This document shows, in pieces, positions 59,235 to 64,000 of a DNA stretch of 64,000 bases. Origin of the DNA: Cylicocyclus nassatus. Lineage: Eukaryota > Nematoda > Chromadorea > Rhabditida > Strongylidae. Each line of letters begins with the position of its first letter. Position 1 is the stretch's first letter. Position numbers and translations under genes: made by a program. The notes under the pieces were generated by a model. The model made no database searches, was not told the origin of the DNA, and saw nothing but the letters and a program-made list of their open reading frames with translations. The stretch spans positions 55,162,302 through 55,226,301 of the forward strand of contig CATQJL010000223.1 in NCBI GenBank assembly GCA_958299035.1, given 5' to 3'.

Positions 59235-59435
59235 CGCTAGAATGGCAATGTCAGTCGAAGTACCTGGAAAGAGACGAAGAGGAAGACCAAGGTTACGATG
59301 GATAGACAAAATCAAAGCAGACTTGAGAGAACTCGAGATAGATGAACATCAAGCTGAAAACCGCGAAGTGTGGAGAAGACTAACTAGAGCAGCAGACCCC
59401 GTATGAGGGAACATGCGAAGATAAAAAAAAAAAGT
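59235..59435 (+). mobile_element. 3' end of a LINE with poly-A tail
   Basis: The plus-strand frame reads VEVPGKRRRGRPRLRWIDKI, KADLRELEIDEHQAENREVW and RRLTRAADPV then TGA, and is followed closely by a run of A residues (GATAAAAAAAAAAAG). The GRPRLRWIDKI block is the conserved C-terminus of RTE/CR1-type reverse transcriptases. The copy is 5'-truncated, as expected for LINE insertion. The family differs from the RTE copies elsewhere in the window. Confidence 0.88.
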
Positions 59436-59511
59436 TGTGGTCGCTATCTGCTGCTGCGTCTGCTCTTACGTAACTTACTTTAATACACTATTTACTTAGG
59501 GTGCATTACAA

Positions 59512-59870
59512 TCAAACAACAAAACATGGCAAGATTAAATATTTATATGCATTTGAAGATGATTGTGCATGATAATAACGATCAACGCATGATCTGCACA
59601 TAATGGTTTTCCGTGCCAACCGTACGCAAGCGACAAATCCTTCTTTCCCTTTGAAGTTGACAAGATGAACGCCCTTGATCCTTTCCAAGCTTCTCTCCAG
59701 CAGAGCCGCAAATCGTTTCAGAGCGGTATTCCGAACATATTCGTCAGTCACGGCCAGACGGCCGAAACCACTACATAGAATATCGTGGTCTCCCTTGCAG
59801 ATGTTGCCCACACAGTCACTCGAACTGTACGGAGCCCATGTGAGGTCCGCATAAGTCCAAAAAGTATCTT
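59512..59870 (-). CDS. Probable coding region, unidentified protein
   Basis: The minus-strand frame encodes TYADLTWAPYSSSDCVGNIC, KGDHDILCSGFGRLAVTDEY, VRNTALKRFAALLERSLERI and KGVHLVNFKGKEGFVAC. A GTACGG donor follows at 59625 in phase 0. Without splicing the frame runs on to a stop at 59512. Base composition and residue use are strongly coding-like. No good acceptor lies at the upstream end: the same frame continues upstream through TAA and TGA codons into the open segment at 59905-60022. I do not recognise the family. It may be a pseudogene or an exon with an unusual acceptor. Confidence 0.45.
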
Positions 59871-59904
59871 ATTCATTTCAATAGCTAACATTGATCAGCA
59901 GAAA

Positions 59905-60022
59905 CCCGTCACCAATATGGGTGCCATCGAGAAGTAAGAGCGTTAGCGTTGCCTTTCCATCACCTTGAATATCGATAGAGGAGCGAGTTACGTTCCTATT
60001 CGACAGGCTCGCCATCATGAAT
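59905..60022 (-). CDS. Candidate upstream coding segment with ATG, same frame as 59512-59870
   Basis: From an ATG pair at about 60020, the minus-strand frame reads MASLSNRNVTRSSIDIQGDG and KATLTLLLLDGTHIGDGFLL, then hits TGA and TAA within 10 codons, after which the same frame becomes the 59512-59870 segment. Either these stops lie in a very short or mis-seen intron, or the gene is broken. A MITE (60046-60206) lies just upstream. A second frame across the same bases (MCYSPTGIHDGEPVE, then TAG) is also open. Confidence 0.3.
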
Positions 60023-60045
60023 TCCTGTCGGCGAGTAGCACATTA

Positions 60046-60206
60046 TGGGATCGTTCAGACCGCGCATAAAGGCGCACAAAGGCGAACGAAGGCGCACGAA
60101 GGCCTTGTTTTTCCATTCGATCGATAATGAACACAAACATACGAGGCCTTTGTGCGCTTTCGCGCGCCTCCCTGGGCCTTTGTGCGCGGTAACGATCCCT
60201 ATGAGA
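60046..60206. mobile_element. Short MITE with GGGATCGTT ends
   Basis: The left end is GGGATCGTTCAGACCGCGCA and the right end, read inward, is GGGATCGTTACCGCGCACAA. The following blocks AAAGGCGCAC and AGGCC.AGGGAGGCGCGCG also pair. Flanking bases are TA on the left and TATG on the right. It lies immediately upstream of the ATG of the 59905-60022 segment in minus-strand terms. Confidence 0.75.
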
Positions 60207-60391
60207 GTCTTCCTCATGCCCTCTTTTTGGAAGCAGATTTCTACTCGCCTTATAAAGAAAAGCCTCTCAATTTCCTACAATCATTAAGATTATTAAAAAG
60301 AAAACGTTTATAGTACTGCAGCTGTAATTCAAATACTCACATCTTCATTTTCTTCAACCTTTCGTTCCGGCTTCTTCATTCTTACACTGCA

Positions 60392-60730
60392 TCAATCTGC
60401 GGTCGCTTGATAGTTAGCTTCCGCTCGCTCGGCCCTGTTTCTCTCAGTCTGGAGATCCATGATCAATTGGTTCACTCTATTTTCCTGTGCTGCAAGAGCA
60501 CCTCTCATCCGTCCAACATCCACTGATTGCTTTCCCGCTTCTATTTGCAATTCATTCTCAAAAGCTATGAGTGGAATAGCGGTCGAAGCATGCATCAAAT
60601 ACCTGGAAAATAAATAAAATATTTCCCAAATTTTCTTATATCTGAATGAAACAGAAGCAAAACTTACATTTTCAAATTCCGAATCTGTAGTTTCAGATCT
60701 ATCATATAGACATTCAGTTTTTCGAATGAT
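60392..60730 (-). CDS. Coiled-coil protein, last two exons
   Basis: Minus-strand exon 60392-60602 follows TATTTTCCAG and ends in TGA. It encodes YLMHASTAIPLIAFENELQI, EAGKQSVDVGRMRGALAAQE and NRVNQLIMDLQTERNRAERA plus EANYQATAD, a heptad-rich coiled coil. The preceding exon ends at 60668 with GTAAGT, two bases over, which joins the one base at the start of the next. It encodes LNVYMIDLKLQIRNLK. Its upstream edge has no acceptor: the frame runs into the TTCGA satellite at about 60725. The gene is truncated or its exon has been invaded by the satellite. Family not identified: the coil resembles many cytoskeletal or tethering proteins. Confidence 0.6.
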   Translation of the reverse strand: MIRKTECLYDRSETTDSEFENVSFASVSFRYKKIWEIFYLFSRYLMHASTAIPLIAFENELQIEAGKQSVDVGRMRGALAAQENRVNQLIMDLQTERNRAERAEANYQATAD

Positions 60731-61085
60731 ATTCGATATTCGAATGTTCGAAATTTTCGACTTCCGACTATTACTCGATATTCGAATATTCGAAATTTTC
60801 GATTTTAGAATATATTCGATAGTCGGATATTCGAGATTTTCGATTTTCGAATATTATTCGACAGTCAAATATTCGAGATTTTCGATTTTCGAGTATTATT
60901 CGACAGTCAAATATTCGGAATTTTCGATTTTCGAATATAATCGATACTCTATTCGAAAAAAAATTCGAATTTTCCCAAGTATATTCGATTCGAATATTCG
61001 AGCTTTTCGATTTTCGAATATTATTTGAAAGTCGAATATTCGAAATTTTTCGATTTTCGAATATATTCGATATTCGAATATCCGA
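60725..61085. repeat. TTCGA satellite with 42-bp units
   Basis: About 360 bases of ATTCGAAATTTTCGATTTTC-type sequence. Three units of exactly 42 bases are clear at 60822-60947 (each with ATTCGACAGTCAA at its end). Flanking units are more degraded. It is palindrome-rich (TTCGAA, ATTCGAAT), and its long open frame on the minus strand is only repeat. Confidence 0.9.
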
Positions 61086-61129
61086 AAAAAATTTCGAAGT
61101 TTCCCAAGTATAGTGCTGAGTGTGCTGTA

Positions 61130-62090
61130 CAAGTTCTTTAAGGAGATTATCCACACTCGTTATCGAAACAATGCATGAAGCCCAGCCACAAGGACGAGGT
61201 ACATTTTGCAAAGGATACAGCTGCATAGCACTTTCAGACCGTTTCCAGGTTCATAGAAGTCTGTCATGAGTACCGCCTGCCCCTCATCCTAAGCATCGTC
61301 AACTGCAAAAAGCCTTGGACAGCGCCGAAAGCGCCACCTCGACTGCGTTAGTCAATCAAGGAGTGACCCTGCTTACGTGAAGACGCTAGTCGACAGCTAC
61401 AAGGACTTTACAGTGACGATGCAGCTGTTCCTCCCTCCCTCCCCTATTGACAAGGGCGGCGCCTTTCTTGAGCGATGTAGTCACTGGACTGCAACGAGAG
61501 AGGCATACGAGCTGATGAAAGATTTCTGTCGAATCTTCGTTCGGCGGGCTCCATTGGTTTCTTTCCGAGCAGTACCACAGAAGCAGATTGGGGAAGAAGA
61601 GGATTGCAAATGAATTTGATGAAGACTCAGTTCATGAATAACGTCTTCTGTGAGGTTGGGGAAATGAGACTGAAAGTCACCCCTATTATGGAGACGTCTT
61701 CTTACGTGTATCCTGAACCCTCGATGAACATATAAAATGGTTTGAGGAAGAACTCAACAGAAGAAAAGCAGTTTGGGCAATCGGTCTTCTGAACGAAGCC
61801 ACCAACCAACTGACAAATTCGGAGCTTCTAGCCCACGTGTTAGATGTGACCGTCCTCTCGGCGTTCTGTTACACACTCGAGACATGGACCTATATTATAG
61901 TCTTGACTTCGCGAGCGCCACAAAGCGATTGCCTTCTAAAGATTGGTCGACATAAGAATCACCTCGTCTACTCCAGTATGGATAGAAGAAGAGTCTTGTC
62001 TTTGTGAACAGCGGACTAACTTGCAAAAGAGCAAAAAATCCACGAGGAAGACCACCACCAACATGGCTAGACATGTTGTGGAAAGGACGG
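61130..62090 (+). mobile_element. Truncated, degenerate RTE-type LINE copy
   Basis: The same RTE family as at 7450-11290. Remnants in order: a hybrid SKPHIDEVHFAKDTAA-type piece, VDSYKDFTVTMQLF at 61377, 'FRAVPQKQIGEE', an 'ERSHQPTDKFGASSP' block, and the C-terminal GRPPPTWLDMLWKGRKRC, matching the family's GRPP-R-W end. Frameshifts and stops throughout. It is truncated at its 5' end, close to the satellite, and its 3' end abuts a TIR element. Confidence 0.85.
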
Positions 62091-62119
62091 AAAAGATGTG
62101 TCGTCTCAAAAGGTCAGAC

Positions 62120-63482
62120 TAAGGCCCGTATGCACGTACGTCCCCGCTGGGGAGGGGAGGGGAGCTGGATCCCCAGGGGAACGATCCCCTCCGCCGAAGC
62201 CCGCCATGACAGAGGGGAGGGGAGCGATCCCCTCCCCTGCACCTAAGCGGGGATGGTGTGAATGGTTTCAGAGGTATTGATCGAGCGAACCCCAGTGCAT
62301 ACGGGGTTCGAATGGGGGAGGGGATCCCTTCCCTTCCCCCACTCGAACCCCGTATGCGCGAATTCAACTCAGTAACGCGGGGGAGGGGATCGACATCCCC
62401 TGCAACGAAGTAGGGGTTCGATGGTGTAGATCATGCCAGAGACGCGGATATTCTGGTTCTGCTCAGTCATTACCAAGCATTTCGTTCATTTTGATGGAGG
62501 ATTTTCTTTGAAAGCCGGGTTCTTCTCTCAGCGACCTGTGGCTTGCAATTTGTCTTTCTTTTCTATATTCGCCTTTTGAGAAGAAATCCGAGCAACAATA
62601 GCTGCCAATTTCGATTATTTGTAGGAGTTTTTGATCATTCAGGAAATTTGCGCATTTTTCATATAACATATTAGTTTTAACTATATAGGCTGAGTAAACA
62701 CATTGTAACTTTCATATTTCATGACATATTGCCATTATCTTATCATTTTAACATAAGCTGCCTTGAAAAAATCTAGAAAGTAGCATATTTGCCTATTTCT
62801 GAGTAGAAATTCCCTGCGGAGTGATCCCCTCCCCAGCGTTCCCCTTGTGCATAGCAGGGATGGCTGCTGGGGATCATTCCCCTGGGATAAAGGACGATAT
62901 GCAGCTGATAGCTACAGCGTTTATGGAGAGCTGGCACAATTTGCAGCTTTTGTTATGTGTTAGAATACTGCTTTGAGCGTCTGCGCGGCACCCCCCCCCC
63001 CCCTTTTTCGGCAGCCTAACGTCTTCTACCCATTCCCTTGCAGAGACACATCAACTTCTACAGTTCAACATTTTTACGCTGAAATGGAGCAGCATGAGCG
63101 AAAGTGGGCAGCATCCAAGAAAGCATGAACATAATGGGAGTAGAGACAATCATTTTTAGTGCCCCGAGCGCATTCACTGCATACGCGCATTCCGCAACCC
63201 TAAATTAATGAAAGTGAGGAGATGAAGATGAGTTGCAGTCAAAATATGAAATAAGAAAGAGTTTTTCATAGAAAATTTGAAAGCAAGGTGAATTCCCCGC
63301 TTGATCCCCTCTTGTGCATAAGAGGGTTCACTTCCCCTCCCCACAGGGGATCCCTTGTCCGATATTGTCTTTGTGCATACGGGGGTTCGCGCGGGGAGGG
63401 GAAGGGATCCCCAGCGGGGATCGTTTCTGTGGTTAAGCGCGCATCCCCTCCCCGCGGGGATGTACGTGCATACGGGCCTAAG
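62120..63482. mobile_element. 1.36-kb TIR element with G/C-run hairpins
   Basis: The left end is AAGGCCCGTATGCACGTACG and the right end is the complement, CGTACATGCATACGGGCC-type (63455-63482). The following CCCCGC.GGGGAGGGG also pairs. Inside are several more hairpins on the same theme: GCATACGGGGTTCGAATGGG and complement at 62298-62362, and CCCCTC/GAGGGG blocks at 62820-62890 and 63290-63420. Runs of GGGGAGGGG could form G-quadruplexes on either strand. There is no transposase. The interior (62450-62800) is AT-rich. It inserted at or next to the RTE copy's 3' end. Confidence 0.8.
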
Positions 63483-63504
63483 TGTTTTTCCATTCAAGTG
63501 CAGT

Positions 63505-63775
63505 CTGTTTGATGTCGTTCAGCTAGTGAGTGTTTCTTTGGAGAGCTAATACTCAGAGAATTCTTGGTAAAACTGCTTTTATACTTTTAGCCCATATATA
63601 TTACCTCAGCGGCTCCATTGCTTCAACCCCTTCAAAAGGCTGCTTCGATTTAGATGTTGCCGCTCCCGACGGAGGCCTTTGCATAGTTTACTTTGTATCT
63701 AAGCTGTTCTGAAATGAAAGATTGTTTTGTGAAGTAGAAGCTACAAACTATCAGGATAATTACTCTAACAACGGT
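63505..63775 (+). repeat. Dispersed repeat with a highly conserved core, copy B
   Basis: Partner of 12930-13195 in the same orientation, with core at 63630-63678. The core is identical to copy A, whereas the flanks differ by about 15-20% with indels. It is followed at 63787-63900 by a diverged piece of the 38419 MITE family (TCTCGAACGCTGATTTTAAA). Confidence 0.75.
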
Positions 63776-64000
63776 AGAATACTTGTCCGAAGTGATTTTT
63801 AAATGAAGCGTACATCGTCTTATAGAGTCTCGAACGCTGATTTTAAATCTGCTTTCGATATCTGTAAAGCGCTTCTGAGAGTTATAGGAATCTATTGAGG
63901 CAAGAATTCAAAGATTTGGCTTAGTAAAAAAAGGTGTTAGGGCTTTCCAGCGCTTGAAAAAAGTAATGACTGGCGCTTATTACACTGAAAATATGAGCTG

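Noticed and set aside
60771..61226. 151-codon open frame on the minus strand
   Set aside because: It lies almost entirely in the TTCGA satellite. The repeated IFENRK-type peptide is just the translated 42-bp unit.
1..64000. tRNA, rRNA or spliced-leader RNA genes
   Set aside because: I looked for GTTCGAAT-type B boxes and SL sequence and found none in a convincing context. GGGGTTCGAATGGGG at 62310 belongs to a G-rich hairpin.

Overview
This window is eukaryotic, intron-rich, AT-rich and crowded with transposons. The codon use, short introns with TTTCAG/TTTTAG acceptors and repeat families fit a nematode. Degenerate RTE-type LINE copies, a Penelope-like element with a GIY-YIG domain, C-type lectin exons and the repeat style resemble strongylid (clade V) worms such as hookworms. 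The genus is an inference.

Only one gene can be reconstructed completely: a plus-strand, 18-exon TMTC2-type gene (transmembrane and tetratricopeptide repeat protein, an ER protein O-mannosyltransferase family) at 43268-55616. All of its exon phases match and it ends in a normal polyadenylation region. A C-type lectin gene is partly visible on the minus strand at 21564-22406. The other coding evidence is isolated or short chains of exons. Minus strand: membrane-anchored terminal exons at 3079-3216 and 24888-25120, a phase-matched pair at 6006-7102, a PAN/apple-like exon at 32023-32172, a terminal exon at 30333-30432, a three-exon chain at 36113-37305, an unidentified group at 58838-60022 and a coiled-coil terminal exon at 60392-60602. 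Plus strand: a candidate gene at 55986-57226 and a terminal exon at 39678-39911. These are called from splice sites, phase and protein-like composition, and most have no recognised family.

Layout. 0-7 kb: microsatellite, foldback MITEs and minus-strand exons. 7.4-11.3 kb: a decayed RTE LINE split by an insertion. 11.3-16.9 kb: mostly noncoding, with nested foldbacks. 16.9-21.3 kb: an almost gap-free cluster of at least six mobile elements, one inserted inside another. 21.5-25.1 kb: lectin exons, a mariner-type MITE, a GC-rich MITE and a membrane exon. 25.6-28.0 kb: a Penelope-like element folded back on itself, with an endonuclease domain at both ends. 28.8-29.1 kb: a second non-LTR reverse transcriptase relic. 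30-40 kb: exon candidates among dispersed repeats. 43.3-55.6 kb: TMTC2, carrying repeats in its introns. 56-60.7 kb: candidate genes, a LINE tail and MITEs. 60.7-64 kb: a 42-bp TTCGA satellite, a truncated RTE copy and a 1.36-kb terminal-inverted-repeat element rich in G and C runs.

Most repeat families occur at least twice in the window (17.6/35.3 kb, 20.9/32.4 kb, 12.9/63.5 kb, 38.4/51.7 kb, 40.4/57.6 kb), so the locus is shaped mainly by mobile DNA. No tRNA, rRNA, spliced-leader RNA or CRISPR was seen.
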